The notes beneath the pieces are model-generated. The model saw only the letters and a list, made by a program, of their open reading frames with translations, searched no databases and was not told the origin of the DNA. A stretch of 64,000 bases of DNA from Guptibacillus hwajinpoensis (lineage in GTDB: Bacteria > Bacillota > Bacilli > Bacillales > Bacillaceae_O), in assembly GCA_016841765.1 (NCBI GenBank), contig JAENYN010000009.1, forward strand, positions 1 to 64,000, read 5' to 3'. Positions 53,483 to 63,284 of the stretch are shown piece by piece; positions within the stretch are counted from its first letter, which is position 1, and every line of letters starts with the position of its first letter. The position numbers and the translations under genes are program-made.

Positions 53483-54769
53483 ATGGAGAATTATGCAAAA
53501 CAATCAAAACATCGTTATATTGCTCTCATTCTGTCAATCCTGACAGCCGGCCTTGGCCAGTTTTATAACCGGCAATGGGCGAAAGGTGCTGTATTTCTTG
53601 TCATTGAAGCAGCCTACCTGATCGCTTTTTGGAATACGATCGATATTGGGCTCTGGGGAATCGTCACACTCGGGACCGAGCTGCCCCGTGACCATTCCAT
53701 CATGCTTTTGGCCGAAGGAATTATAGCAGTATTAATACTCGGCCTGGGACTGCTCGTCTATGCTTACAATCTTTTCGATGCTTATCAAAATGGAAAAAAA
53801 CGCGATGAGGGAATCGCATTGAACTCCCTGCGCGAACAATATAAAAATGTAGTTGATAAAGGGTTCCCTTACTTAATGATTTCCCCGGGAGTGCTGCTCC
53901 TTACATTTGTGGTCGTGTATCCTCTTCTGTTCATGATCATCATGGCGTTCACAAACTACGATTTATATCATTCGCCGCCTGCAAAGCTGGTGGACTGGGT
54001 GGCATTCAAAAACTTCTTTGATATTTTCACTATTCCGATCTGGCGCAAGACATTCTTCGGAGTTCTGTCATGGACGATCATCTGGACACTTGCAGCCACG
54101 ACTGGCCAAATTGCCGTCGGCATGCTGCTTGCCATCATCCTGAATCAAAAAGACCTGAAGTATAAAGCGATTATCCGCACATTGCTGATTCTCCCATGGG
54201 CAGTTCCGGCTTTCGTATCCATCCTGGTATTTGCAAACATGTTCAATGAGTCTTTTGGCGCCATCAATAATGATGTTTTGGCGGTCTTTGGAATCGATCC
54301 AATACCCTGGATGACAGATCAGACCTTTTCAAGAATTGCTTTGATTTTCATGCAATGGTGGCTCGGATTTCCGTTCATTATGGCCATGATCACCGGTGTG
54401 TTGCAATCCATTCCTGATGATCTTTACGAAGCGGCAACGATTGATGGAGCGAGTATTTTCCAGAAGTTCAAAAACATCACGTTTCCGATGGTCATGTTCG
54501 CGACTGCGCCGATCATGATCACGCAATATACATTCAATTTCAATAACTTTAATATCATTTATCTGTTTAATGCCGGCGGGCCACCGGTTGCGGGCCAAAA
54601 CGCGGGAGGAACGGATATCCTCATATCCTGGATTTACAACCTGACGATGACCTCCGCACAATACAGCAAGGCGGCAGCGATCACAGTCGTACTTTCCCTC
54701 ATCATTATGACGTTCGCGCTGATCCAGTTCCGCAGAACGAAGTCTTATAAAGAGGAGGGCATGATGTAG
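53483..54769 (+). CDS. mdxF: Maltodextrin ABC transporter permease (MalF-type)
   Basis: The 428-residue permease has about eight membrane segments, including an N-terminal pair typical of Bacillus MdxF (ALILSILTAGLGQFYNRQWAKGAVFLVIEAAYLIAFW). The binding-protein-dependent transport signature near the end, EAATIDGASIFQKFKNITFP, carries the EAA loop that docks on the ATPase. ATG at 53483 is chosen for homology of the N-terminus; GAAAGGGG is 10 bases upstream. The frame also has an ATG at 53453. It lies between mdxE and mdxG. Confidence 0.9.
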   Translation: MENYAKQSKHRYIALILSILTAGLGQFYNRQWAKGAVFLVIEAAYLIAFWNTIDIGLWGIVTLGTELPRDHSIMLLAEGIIAVLILGLGLLVYAYNLFDAYQNGKKRDEGIALNSLREQYKNVVDKGFPYLMISPGVLLLTFVVVYPLLFMIIMAFTNYDLYHSPPAKLVDWVAFKNFFDIFTIPIWRKTFFGVLSWTIIWTLAATTGQIAVGMLLAIILNQKDLKYKAIIRTLLILPWAVPAFVSILVFANMFNESFGAINNDVLAVFGIDPIPWMTDQTFSRIALIFMQWWLGFPFIMAMITGVLQSIPDDLYEAATIDGASIFQKFKNITFPMVMFATAPIMITQYTFNFNNFNIIYLFNAGGPPVAGQNAGGTDILISWIYNLTMTSAQYSKAAAITVVLSLIIMTFALIQFRRTKSYKEEGMM

Positions 54770-54770
54770 T

Positions 54771-55610
54771 ATGAATACAAAAACATCAAAGCGTATCCGG
54801 CTGACTGCATCGTACTTGATTTTGCTGCTGGCGATTGTAATTGTCGTCTATCCGGTTTTGTGGACGGTCGGCTCTTCTTTCAATCCGGGAAACAGTCTTG
54901 CCAGTTCATCAATGATTCCTGAAAATGCGAGCCTTGCCCATTATAAGGACCTATTCGCGGAAGGCAGTTACTATCTGAACTGGTATTGGAACACGATAAA
55001 GGTTTCCGTTTTGACAATGGTGTTCGCAACAATCATGATTTCGCTGACAGCATACGCCTTTTCGCGTTACCGTTTTATCGGCCGCAAAAATGGCTTGATC
55101 GCATTCCTGATCTTGCAAATGATTCCGCAGTTTATCGCGATCATCGCCATTTATGTGCTCATGTCCCTGCTCAGAATGATGGATACCCATCTTGGGCTTA
55201 TCCTCCTGTATACCGGCGGGCTTATCCCAATGAACACATGGCTTGCCAAAGGCTATTTCGACACGATACCGCGTGAATTGGACGAATCGGCGCGCATGGA
55301 CGGAGCCGGCCATTTCCGGATTTTCTGGCAAATCATCATGCCGCTGGCCAAACCGATCCTGGCTGTTGTCGCATTGTTCAGTTTCATAACGCCGTTTACC
55401 GAATTCATCCTGGCATCGCTTGTTCTCAGGTCTCCTGAAAAAATGACGCTGTCAGTCGGCCTTTATAAATTGATTTCAGATCCGCATGCCAGCAAATTCA
55501 CGGAATTTGCAGCCGGTTCTGTTCTGATTGCCATCCCGATCAGCATCCTGTTCCTGTCTTTGCAGCGCTACTTTGTTTCAGGCTTGACCGCAGGAGGTAC
55601 AAAAGGATAA
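54771..55610 (+). CDS. mdxG: Maltodextrin ABC transporter permease (MalG-type)
   Basis: The 279-residue permease with six membrane segments has the EAA-loop region ELDESARMDGAGHFRIFWQIIMPLAKPI and ends ILFLSLQRYFVSGLTAGGTKG, the usual MalG C-terminus. Its ATG is 2 bases after the mdxF stop, so translation is coupled. No ATP-binding subunit gene follows; Bacillus sugar importers of this type usually share MsmX encoded elsewhere. Confidence 0.93.
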   Translation: MNTKTSKRIRLTASYLILLLAIVIVVYPVLWTVGSSFNPGNSLASSSMIPENASLAHYKDLFAEGSYYLNWYWNTIKVSVLTMVFATIMISLTAYAFSRYRFIGRKNGLIAFLILQMIPQFIAIIAIYVLMSLLRMMDTHLGLILLYTGGLIPMNTWLAKGYFDTIPRELDESARMDGAGHFRIFWQIIMPLAKPILAVVALFSFITPFTEFILASLVLRSPEKMTLSVGLYKLISDPHASKFTEFAAGSVLIAIPISILFLSLQRYFVSGLTAGGTKG

Positions 55611-55649
55611 TCTTTTGGTAATGAATATTTAGTTTGAGGAGGAACGAGG

Positions 55650-57185
55650 ATGAGCAAAAAAGCTTTCAGTCTGCTGCTAATCCCGTTTCTTCTTTTTTAC
55701 GCCTTCCCTGCTGAAGCTGCTGAAAAAGAAGAACGAAGCTGGCAAGATGAATCGATTTATTTTATTATGGTGGACCGTTTCAACAACGGGGACTCCAGCA
55801 ATGATTTCGATGTTGACTATGACGATCCGCGGGCCTATCAAGGCGGGGATTTACAGGGAATCATCGATAAGCTCGATTATATAAAAGAGCTCGGGTCGAC
55901 CGCCATCTGGCTTACGCCTGTCATGGACAATGAAGAAAAAGGCTATCATGGGTACTGGATCAAAGACTTTTATAAAGTGGATGAGCATTTCGGCACAATG
56001 GAAGATATGAAGCGCCTGGTCGATGAAGCCCACAAGCGAGACATGAAAGTCATACTCGATATGGTTGTGAATCATACGGGCTATCACCATGAGTGGCTTA
56101 ATGATCCGGAAAAAAAGGACTGGTTCCATGAAGAACAGCCCATCGGGAATTGGGAGGACCAGGAGCAGGTCGAAAACGGCTGGCTCGCCGAGCTGCCTGA
56201 TTTGAATACGGAAAACCCGGAAGTGAAAGCATATTTGCTCGATATGGCAAAATGGTGGATTGAGGAAACGGACATCGACGGCTATCGGCTCGACACCGTC
56301 AAGCACGTGCCGAAGCCGTTCTGGGATGAGTTTTCAAAGGAAATGCGGTCTGTGAAAAAAGACTTTTTCCTGATGGGCGAAGTGTGGCACAAGGATCCGC
56401 GCTATGTAGCGGAATATGAGGATACCGGCATTCGTTCTTTTGTCAATTATCCATTTTATGATGAAGCGGTAAGGATTTTCTCTGAACCGGATACAAAAGT
56501 GGAAGGCATGTATAATGTCTGGAAACGGACAGAAACATTCTTTGACTATCCGTATCTTCAGGCTAATTTCCTTGATAATCATGACAATGAACGATTTGTC
56601 CGCAAAGCGAAGCTGAAAAAAAACAATCCGGAAACCCGTCTGAAGATTGCGCTCACCTATCTGTATGCAGCACCGGGAATCCCGATTCTATACCAGGGGA
56701 CCGAAATCGCAATGGACGGAGGCCCTGACCCGGATAACCGCCGGATGATGGATTTCCGCTCGAATACGCAATATGCCGATATCGTGAAGCGGCTGGGCCA
56801 GATGCGCCAGGATTTTCCTTCACTGAGGCGGGGCACATTTGAAATGCTTCACAGCGAAGGCGGCATGGCTGTCTTTAAAAGGGAGTATGAAGGAGAAACG
56901 ACTATCCTGGCTGTCAATAACTCTACGGAATCAAAATCGGTGACCCTTGGGAATGACCAGATCCCAGATGGCATGGAACTGCGCGGCATGGTGGAAGATG
57001 ACCTGGTGCGGGGGGATGAAACCGGATATAACCTCATTATGGACAGGGAAAAAGCGAACGTCTATCTTTTAAAAGAAAAGTCCGGATTGAACATCCCGTT
57101 TATTTCGATGCTGGTCATCGTCTACAGTCTATTTATCTTTTTTATCATAGCCGCCTTGAAAAGAAGGAAAAAAGCCAGAGCCTAA
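55650..57185 (+). CDS. Secreted, membrane-anchored alpha-amylase (GH13)
   Basis: This 511-residue protein has a signal peptide (AFSLLLIPFLLFYAFPAEAA) and a single C-terminal membrane helix with basic stop (IPFISMLVIVYSLFIFFIIAALKRRKKARA), so it should sit on the outside of the membrane. The catalytic residues are Asp215 (GYRLDTVKH), Glu244 (LMGEVWH) and Asp312 (DNHDNERF). Other GH13 blocks are IYFIMVDRFNNGD, STAIWLTPV, MVVNHTGYHH and PILYQGTEIAMDGG. It probably produces maltose or short dextrins from starch for the neighbouring transporter. The ribosome site is GAGGAGGAACG. Confidence 0.9.
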   Translation: MSKKAFSLLLIPFLLFYAFPAEAAEKEERSWQDESIYFIMVDRFNNGDSSNDFDVDYDDPRAYQGGDLQGIIDKLDYIKELGSTAIWLTPVMDNEEKGYHGYWIKDFYKVDEHFGTMEDMKRLVDEAHKRDMKVILDMVVNHTGYHHEWLNDPEKKDWFHEEQPIGNWEDQEQVENGWLAELPDLNTENPEVKAYLLDMAKWWIEETDIDGYRLDTVKHVPKPFWDEFSKEMRSVKKDFFLMGEVWHKDPRYVAEYEDTGIRSFVNYPFYDEAVRIFSEPDTKVEGMYNVWKRTETFFDYPYLQANFLDNHDNERFVRKAKLKKNNPETRLKIALTYLYAAPGIPILYQGTEIAMDGGPDPDNRRMMDFRSNTQYADIVKRLGQMRQDFPSLRRGTFEMLHSEGGMAVFKREYEGETTILAVNNSTESKSVTLGNDQIPDGMELRGMVEDDLVRGDETGYNLIMDREKANVYLLKEKSGLNIPFISMLVIVYSLFIFFIIAALKRRKKARA

Positions 57186-57207
57186 AAATGCAGTGGAGGA
57201 GGACATC

Positions 57208-59583
57208 ATGTTAGACGATACAAGTTTTGCAATCCACCCCGGCAAGAAGAAAAGCCTTGGAAGCACAATGTACCATGATATCGGCAGCTTTTTGAATTAT
57301 AAAAAGAAAGACAATGTCCATTCCTTTCAATGTGAACATGGCAATGTGGACGTTATCGTATACAGCAGGGATATCATCAGGGTCATCATGAACCCATTTA
57401 CTGAACCGGAGCATTCCTCAAGCCCGGCACTCATCGGCAAAGCGGAGACAGCTGATGTGATGGTTAACGAAACGGAAGATACGATCACGATTCAGACGGA
57501 CAAAATAAAGGCAGCCGTCACAAAAAGCCCGTTCCGGATTTCTTTTCTTGAGGCGGACGGCACTCCTATTTTAAGTGAAGGCAAAAAAGGGCTGGGCTTC
57601 AAAGAATCGAATGAGGTCATCTGCTTTAAGGAAATGGCACCAGACGATCATTTTTATGGATTCGGGGAAAAATCAGGCTTTTTGGATAAACGCGGTGAAA
57701 AGTACGAAATGTGGAATACCGATGTATACGCACCACACAATCCGGAAACCGACCCGCTTTATGAATCCATCCCATACTTTATGGGGCTTAGGAACGGCAA
57801 GGCATACGGCATTTTCTTCGATAACACGTTCAAAACGGTTTTCGATATGAAGACATCCGAGGAGGACTACTCATTTTCGGCAGAAGGCGGGCAGCTTGAT
57901 TATTACTTTCTCGCAGGCCCCACGCCAAAAGATGTCGTTTCGCAATACGCAAGATTGACCGGTACGATGCCCCTGCCGCCAAAGTGGGCACTCGGCTATC
58001 ATCAGTCCCGCTATAGTTATGAAACGGAGCAGGAAGTGCGGGAACTGGCGGGAAAATTTATTGAAAAAGGGATTCCGCTTGATGCCATTTATCTCGACAT
58101 TCATTATATGGACGGCTACCGTGTGTTCACCTTCGACCGTGACCGGTTCCCAACTCCGGATAAAATGGTGCAGGATCTTAAAAAGTCCGGCATCCGCATT
58201 GTCCCGATTGTTGACCCTGGCGTGAAAAAGGACCCCGAGTATCCGGCATATAAGGAAGGAATCCGCCAGGACCGATTTTGCAAGTATATGGAGGGCGATG
58301 TCTACTACGGGGAAGTTTGGCCGGGAATAAGCGCTTTTCCTGACTTCAGCCAAAACGAGGTCCGAAAATGGTGGGGGGAAAAGCACTCTTTTTACACAGA
58401 TCTCGGCATTGAAGGCATTTGGAACGATATGAATGAGCCAGCCGTGTTCAACGAAACGAAAACAATGGATACGGATGTCATCCACGAAAACGACGGAAAG
58501 CCGGCAACCCACCGCGAACTGCACAATGTGTACGGGCTCATGATGGGCATGGCCACATATGAGGGCATGAAACAGCAGCTGGCCGGGAACCGCCCGTTTT
58601 TACTGACGAGAGCGGGCTATTCCGGTGTACAGCGTTATGCAGCTGTGTGGACCGGTGACAACCGCAGTTTCTGGGAACACTTACAGATGTCACTGCCGAT
58701 GTGCATGAACCTCGGACTTTCGGGTGTCGCCTTCACCGGCCCCGATGTCGGGGGATTCGCCCATGATTCGAACGGGGAACTCCTTGCCCGCTGGATGCAA
58801 GTCGGCGCCTTCACGCCGTACTTCCGCAATCACAGTGCGATCGGCACAGTCCGCCAGGAACCATGGTCTTTCGGTGAAAAATTTGAAGCAATCATTAAAA
58901 AGTATATAGAACTTCGCTATAAGTGGCTGCCGCACCTATATTCCCTCTTCAAGGAAGCAAGCGGTAACGGCCTGCCGGTCATGCGTCCGCTTTTTATGGA
59001 GTATCCAGACGATGCAAACACCTATAACATGTCCGATCAATTCATGGCCGGAAGCAATGTCCTGGCAGCGCCGATCATGACACCGGGCACTACTCACCGG
59101 GCCGTCTATCTTCCGGAAGGATCCTGGGTGGATTATTGGGATGGAAGCGTCTATGACGGCGGACAATTTATTTTATATAAGGCAGGACTTGAAACATTGC
59201 CGTTATTTATAAAAAAAGGATCTTTCATTGCCCACGGAACAGTCAAGCAGTCGACCGAAGTAAAAGAAGAAACCCCGGTCATCCATTTGTTTGCTGCCGA
59301 TGACGGAACAGCATCATTCACGCTATATGACGATGACGGCAAAACGTTCTCCTATTTGGAGGGCCATTATGTCGAACTCGGGCTTGAAGCCCGCTTCAGC
59401 GCCGGAAAAATCGATGTCACCACCGAAAAGCGCGGTGCCGGGTTTGACGATGCCTGGACGAACTGGACGCTTTCTGTCCATTGTGCGGGTGAAAGCCAGG
59501 AGTTGTTTGTAAACGGCAAAAAAATTGCCAGGGGCTCTGCAGAAGACCCGGAAGGCACCGCCAATTATCATGTGTTGCTGTAA
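57208..59583 (+). CDS. Alpha-glucosidase (GH31)
   Basis: The 791-residue cytoplasmic enzyme has the GH31 layout of N-terminal beta domain, catalytic barrel and C-terminal beta domains. The nucleophile is Asp407 in GIWNDMNEPAVF, and the acid/base Asp484 is in VWTGDNRSFWEHL. Also visible are WALGYHQSRYSYETEQE and GVAFTGPDVGGF. It should release glucose from the non-reducing ends of maltodextrins. ATG at 57208 follows GGAGGAGG at 5 bases. It directly follows the amylase gene in the operon. B. subtilis uses the GH13 enzyme MalL at this step, so a GH31 enzyme here is a difference. Confidence 0.92.
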   Translation: MLDDTSFAIHPGKKKSLGSTMYHDIGSFLNYKKKDNVHSFQCEHGNVDVIVYSRDIIRVIMNPFTEPEHSSSPALIGKAETADVMVNETEDTITIQTDKIKAAVTKSPFRISFLEADGTPILSEGKKGLGFKESNEVICFKEMAPDDHFYGFGEKSGFLDKRGEKYEMWNTDVYAPHNPETDPLYESIPYFMGLRNGKAYGIFFDNTFKTVFDMKTSEEDYSFSAEGGQLDYYFLAGPTPKDVVSQYARLTGTMPLPPKWALGYHQSRYSYETEQEVRELAGKFIEKGIPLDAIYLDIHYMDGYRVFTFDRDRFPTPDKMVQDLKKSGIRIVPIVDPGVKKDPEYPAYKEGIRQDRFCKYMEGDVYYGEVWPGISAFPDFSQNEVRKWWGEKHSFYTDLGIEGIWNDMNEPAVFNETKTMDTDVIHENDGKPATHRELHNVYGLMMGMATYEGMKQQLAGNRPFLLTRAGYSGVQRYAAVWTGDNRSFWEHLQMSLPMCMNLGLSGVAFTGPDVGGFAHDSNGELLARWMQVGAFTPYFRNHSAIGTVRQEPWSFGEKFEAIIKKYIELRYKWLPHLYSLFKEASGNGLPVMRPLFMEYPDDANTYNMSDQFMAGSNVLAAPIMTPGTTHRAVYLPEGSWVDYWDGSVYDGGQFILYKAGLETLPLFIKKGSFIAHGTVKQSTEVKEETPVIHLFAADDGTASFTLYDDDGKTFSYLEGHYVELGLEARFSAGKIDVTTEKRGAGFDDAWTNWTLSVHCAGESQELFVNGKKIARGSAEDPEGTANYHVLL

Positions 59584-59675
59584 TTTTCGGTTAATGGCCA
59601 ATCCGCCGGGTGAAATAGTGTAAAATAAAAAGAAAATGGAATCATTCCAGCAAGCAGATAGGGAAGTGGTTGAGC

Positions 59676-60698
59676 ATGACTGTCACGATAAAAGATGTAG
59701 CACAATTGGCCAAAGTGGCGCCTTCTACGGTTTCACGTGTGATCGCCGATAGTCCGCGCATCAGCGAAAAAACAAAATTGCGTGTGCGTGACGCGATGGC
59801 AGAATTGAATTACCATCCGAATTTCAATGCGAGGAGCCTTGCGAATAAATCGACGCAGGCGCTAGGAATCGTCATGCCGAGTTCGGCCAATGATGTGCTG
59901 CAAAATCCTTTTTTCCCGGAAGTCATCCGCGGAATCAGCACAATGGCACACAATAAAGATTATGCCCTGTATATTACGACGGGGCAAACGGAAGAAGAAA
60001 TTTTTGAAGGCGTTGTCCGGATGGTGCAGGGCAGAAGGGTGGACGGCATTATTGTTCTCTATTCCCGAAAAAACGACCGTGTGCTGGACTTTTTATATGA
60101 ACAGGGTTTTCCGTTCACTGTAATCGGAAAACCGCTCGACCACGCTGGAGAAATCATGCACGTTGATAACGATAACTTTAAGGCGGCGTATGAAGCAACA
60201 GAATATCTGGTTGATGCCGGCCATAGCAGGATCGCGTTTGTCGGCGGTTCCAGCGATCTCACAGTGACAGCCGACCGGGTTGAAGGGTACCGGGCTGCCC
60301 TTGTGAAAGCCGGGCTGCCGCAGAAAGAAGAATATATCGTTCATGAAGAATTTTTGCGTGAAGGCGGCCGTGAAGCCGTATCTGAGTTGATGTCTTTGAA
60401 AGAGCCGCCGACTTCACTCGTTGTCGCCGATGACTTGATGGCTTTTGGCGTACTCAGCAGGCTTGATGATATGGGATTGAATGTGCCTGATGATGTATGC
60501 GTTATCAGTTTTAACAACCTCATGCTTGCCGAGTTGTCTAGCCCGGCTCTGACTTCAGTGGATATCCAGATCCATCAGCTTGGCTATGAAGCCTGCAAGT
60601 GTTTGATTGAAATAATAGACCAGCCGAACACTCCCGCCAGGCGGGTGATTGTTCCGCATCATATTGTGAAACGCGAGTCCTGCAAAAGCCGTCCCTGA
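59676..60698 (+). CDS. malR: LacI-family regulator of maltodextrin use (MalR/MdxR)
   Basis: The 340-residue regulator has an N-terminal DNA-binding domain, VTIKDVAQLAKVAPSTVSRVIADSPRISEKTKLRVRDAMAELNYHPNFNARSL, with helix-turn-helix and hinge helix. The periplasmic-binding-protein-like domain follows, with ALGIVMPSSA, VDGIIVLYSRKNDRVLDFL, VIGKPL and FVGGSSDLTVTADRVEGYRAAL. Expected inducers are maltose or maltodextrins. ATG at 59676 is chosen over TTG 59670. Candidate targets are the LacI-type sites at 51707, 51997, 52049 and 60729. Confidence 0.88.
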   Translation: MTVTIKDVAQLAKVAPSTVSRVIADSPRISEKTKLRVRDAMAELNYHPNFNARSLANKSTQALGIVMPSSANDVLQNPFFPEVIRGISTMAHNKDYALYITTGQTEEEIFEGVVRMVQGRRVDGIIVLYSRKNDRVLDFLYEQGFPFTVIGKPLDHAGEIMHVDNDNFKAAYEATEYLVDAGHSRIAFVGGSSDLTVTADRVEGYRAALVKAGLPQKEEYIVHEEFLREGGREAVSELMSLKEPPTSLVVADDLMAFGVLSRLDDMGLNVPDDVCVISFNNLMLAELSSPALTSVDIQIHQLGYEACKCLIEIIDQPNTPARRVIVPHHIVKRESCKSRP

Positions 60699-60728
60699 AA
60701 GCGGGCCGCGTTTTTTTCAACTGGAAGT

Positions 60729-60742
60729 GCAAGCGGTTGCGC
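60729..60742. promoter_or_regulatory. LacI-type operator before the maltose phosphorylase gene
   Basis: GCAAGCGGTTGCGC matches 12 of 14 positions of the GCAAACGATTGCGC site at 51707 (read on the minus strand) and is extended to the palindrome CAAGCG/CGCTTG. It suggests separate control of the phosphorylase gene. Confidence 0.6.
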
Positions 60743-60772
60743 TTGAAAATACATGACTAGAGGGTGAATCCG

Positions 60773-63067
60773 ATGAAAAGACTGTTTAAAACAGATGAAT
60801 GGAAAATCGTCGAAGAAAAACTGCATGCTGAGGATAACCGCCTGGCCGAAAGCATGATGAGCCTGGGAAACGGCTACATGGGGATGCGCGGAAACTTCGA
60901 AGAAACCTTTTCCGGCGATACGCATCAGGGGACTTATATAGGCGGAGTCTATTACCCGGACAAGACGCGGGTCGGATGGTGGAAAAACGGCTATCCTGAA
61001 TATTTCGCCAAAGTGCTGAATGCCACCAACATAACAGGCATCAATGTGAACGTCAACGGCACCGAAATCGACCTGGCCAAAGTTGAATTCAAAGACTATT
61101 ACCGTGAGCTGAACATGAAGCACGGCTATCTATTCCGCACATTTACGATGATTGACGGCGTAGGCCGCGAAACGAAAGTGGAGGTGACCCGCTTTTTCAG
61201 CATCACCGAAAAGGAGATAGCAGCAGTATCCTACAAAGTGACACCGCTCAACCATGATGCACATGTCACCTTCACGCCTTACTTGGACGGTGATGTCCGC
61301 AATGAGGACGCCAATTATGATGAAGATTTCTGGATGCCTGTCGAACACAGTGCAGGGGAGTATGAAGGACTGCTGACAATGAGGACCCGGAAGACAGAAT
61401 ATGATGTTACCTCAGCAATGAAGGCGGGGTTATTCGGAGGCCGTAACACCGAAGTGACAGAAGTTGTGAATAACGAAGAATATGTGGCGAACACAATTGC
61501 GGTCAGTGTGAATGCCGATGAAACGGCGGAACTGGTCAAAATTGCTGCTGTCACGACAAGCAGGGACATTGAGAAAACGGCACTCGCTGACAGAGCTCGC
61601 AAGCTGGCGCAAACAGCGTACGATAAGGGGTTTGGCCAATTACTTGAAGAACAGAAACAGGCGTGGGAAGATCGCTGGAAGGGCGCGGATGTAAAGATTG
61701 TGGGCGATGCCGAAGCACAGCAGGGGATCCGCTTCAATATCTTTCATCTGTATAACACTTACACTGGTGAGGACCCGACGCTCAATATCGGCCCAAAAGG
61801 CTTTACCGGAGAAAAATACGGCGGCAGCACATACTGGGATACCGAAGCATACTGCCTGCCATTTTATCTCGGTACCGCCGATCAGCATATTGCCCGCAAT
61901 CTATTAATCTACCGCTATAAGCATCTTGGGAAGGCAAAGGAAAATGCTGCAAAGCTTGGCCTGAAGGGTGCCCTGTATCCAATGGTGACAATGAATGGGG
62001 AAGAATCCCATAACGAGTGGGAGATCACTTTTGAAGAAATCCACCGCAACGGCGCAATTGCTCATGCGATATATCATTATGTGAGCTACACAGGCGATGA
62101 AGCATACTTGCCTGAATACGGGTTTGAAGTGCTGGCTGAAATAAGCCGGTTTTGGGCATCGCGCGTCAACTACCAGCCCCGCAAGGACGTATATATGATG
62201 CTTGGCGTGACAGGCCCGAATGAATATGAAAACAATGTCAACAACAACTGGTACACAAACAGGATTGCGGCATGGACGCTTGAATATACCCTGGAAGTGC
62301 TCGGGCTATTAAAAGAGAAATATACCGGGCGTTATGAAGAAATGATGGAAAAAATCGCCCTGACCGGCGAAGAGACGGGCAAATGGCAGGAGATCATTGA
62401 TAAAATGTATTATCCTGTTGATGAAGAGCACGGAATATTCCTGCAGCAGGATGGATATTTGGATAAAGAACAAATCCTGGTCAGCGAGCTTCCGGAAGGG
62501 AATCTTCCGCTCAATCAGAATTGGTCATGGGATAGAATTCTGCGTTCCTGTTTCATCAAACAGGCTGATGTCCTGCAAGGACTGTATTTCTTGAATGACC
62601 GTTATTCCCTTGATGAAAAGAAGCAGAATTTTGACTTTTACGAGCCGCGGACCGTCCATGAATCTTCACTGTCCCCATGCGTTTATTCCATTATCGGCGC
62701 TGAAATCGGCTATGAGCAAAAAGCGTATGAGCTTTACTTGCGCACAGCCAGACTCGATCTTGATAACTACAATAACGATACCGAAGACGGCTTGCATATC
62801 ACGAGCATGGCCGGCTCCTGGCTGTCCATCGTCCATGGATTCGCAGGCATGCGGGTTAAAAACGGAAAGCTCTCATTCAAGCCGTTCATTCCGGATGCAT
62901 GGGATGAATATACATTTAAAATCAACCATCGCGGCAGCCGGTTTATGATCAGTGTGACGAAGGGGCAAGTGGCGATTACGCTTGAAAAAGGTGAGCAAGC
63001 CGGGGTGGAAGTGTTTGGCAAGGAATATTCGCTTTCACAAGAGAAGGGTTTGAAGGTTTCATTATAA
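60773..63067 (+). CDS. mapA: Maltose phosphorylase (GH65)
   Basis: The 764-residue cytoplasmic phosphorylase converts maltose and phosphate to beta-glucose-1-phosphate and glucose. The N-terminal beta-sandwich starts ESMMSLGNGYMGMRGNFEE. The alpha/alpha barrel has GSTYWDTEAYCLPFYL and VTGPNEYENNVNNNWYTNRIA, in which Glu484 is the general acid. A phosphate-site segment is YEPRTVHESSLSPCVYS. This equals MdxK of the B. subtilis mdx operon; trehalose or kojibiose phosphorylase is less likely in this context. ATG at 60773 follows AGAGGG at 8 bases. No beta-phosphoglucomutase gene follows, unlike B. subtilis. Confidence 0.93.
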   Translation: MKRLFKTDEWKIVEEKLHAEDNRLAESMMSLGNGYMGMRGNFEETFSGDTHQGTYIGGVYYPDKTRVGWWKNGYPEYFAKVLNATNITGINVNVNGTEIDLAKVEFKDYYRELNMKHGYLFRTFTMIDGVGRETKVEVTRFFSITEKEIAAVSYKVTPLNHDAHVTFTPYLDGDVRNEDANYDEDFWMPVEHSAGEYEGLLTMRTRKTEYDVTSAMKAGLFGGRNTEVTEVVNNEEYVANTIAVSVNADETAELVKIAAVTTSRDIEKTALADRARKLAQTAYDKGFGQLLEEQKQAWEDRWKGADVKIVGDAEAQQGIRFNIFHLYNTYTGEDPTLNIGPKGFTGEKYGGSTYWDTEAYCLPFYLGTADQHIARNLLIYRYKHLGKAKENAAKLGLKGALYPMVTMNGEESHNEWEITFEEIHRNGAIAHAIYHYVSYTGDEAYLPEYGFEVLAEISRFWASRVNYQPRKDVYMMLGVTGPNEYENNVNNNWYTNRIAAWTLEYTLEVLGLLKEKYTGRYEEMMEKIALTGEETGKWQEIIDKMYYPVDEEHGIFLQQDGYLDKEQILVSELPEGNLPLNQNWSWDRILRSCFIKQADVLQGLYFLNDRYSLDEKKQNFDFYEPRTVHESSLSPCVYSIIGAEIGYEQKAYELYLRTARLDLDNYNNDTEDGLHITSMAGSWLSIVHGFAGMRVKNGKLSFKPFIPDAWDEYTFKINHRGSRFMISVTKGQVAITLEKGEQAGVEVFGKEYSLSQEKGLKVSL

Positions 63068-63170
63068 AGGAAAACAGCATATGGTTGAGCGGTTAATTGT
63101 GCAATATAGGCATCCGGAAATGCGGATAAGCGCCAAATGCGTTGTATTTCCATTATGCTAACCATACTAA

Positions 63171-63203
63171 CAACAGGCGAATTCATCATGAATTCGCCTG
63201 TTG
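63171..63203. terminator. Long perfect hairpin after mapA
   Basis: The 16-base arm CAACAGGCGAATTCAT and its exact complement flank a single C. No T-run follows immediately on either strand, so it may be an RNA-end stabiliser or cruciform-forming site instead of a classical terminator. Confidence 0.55.
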
Positions 63204-63284
63204 CCTTACATCCATTATTTTTTATTTACACTTCCCAATCGAACATTCAGCTAAGCATGTGTTTCTATTGTCCTTAACCGGTGA

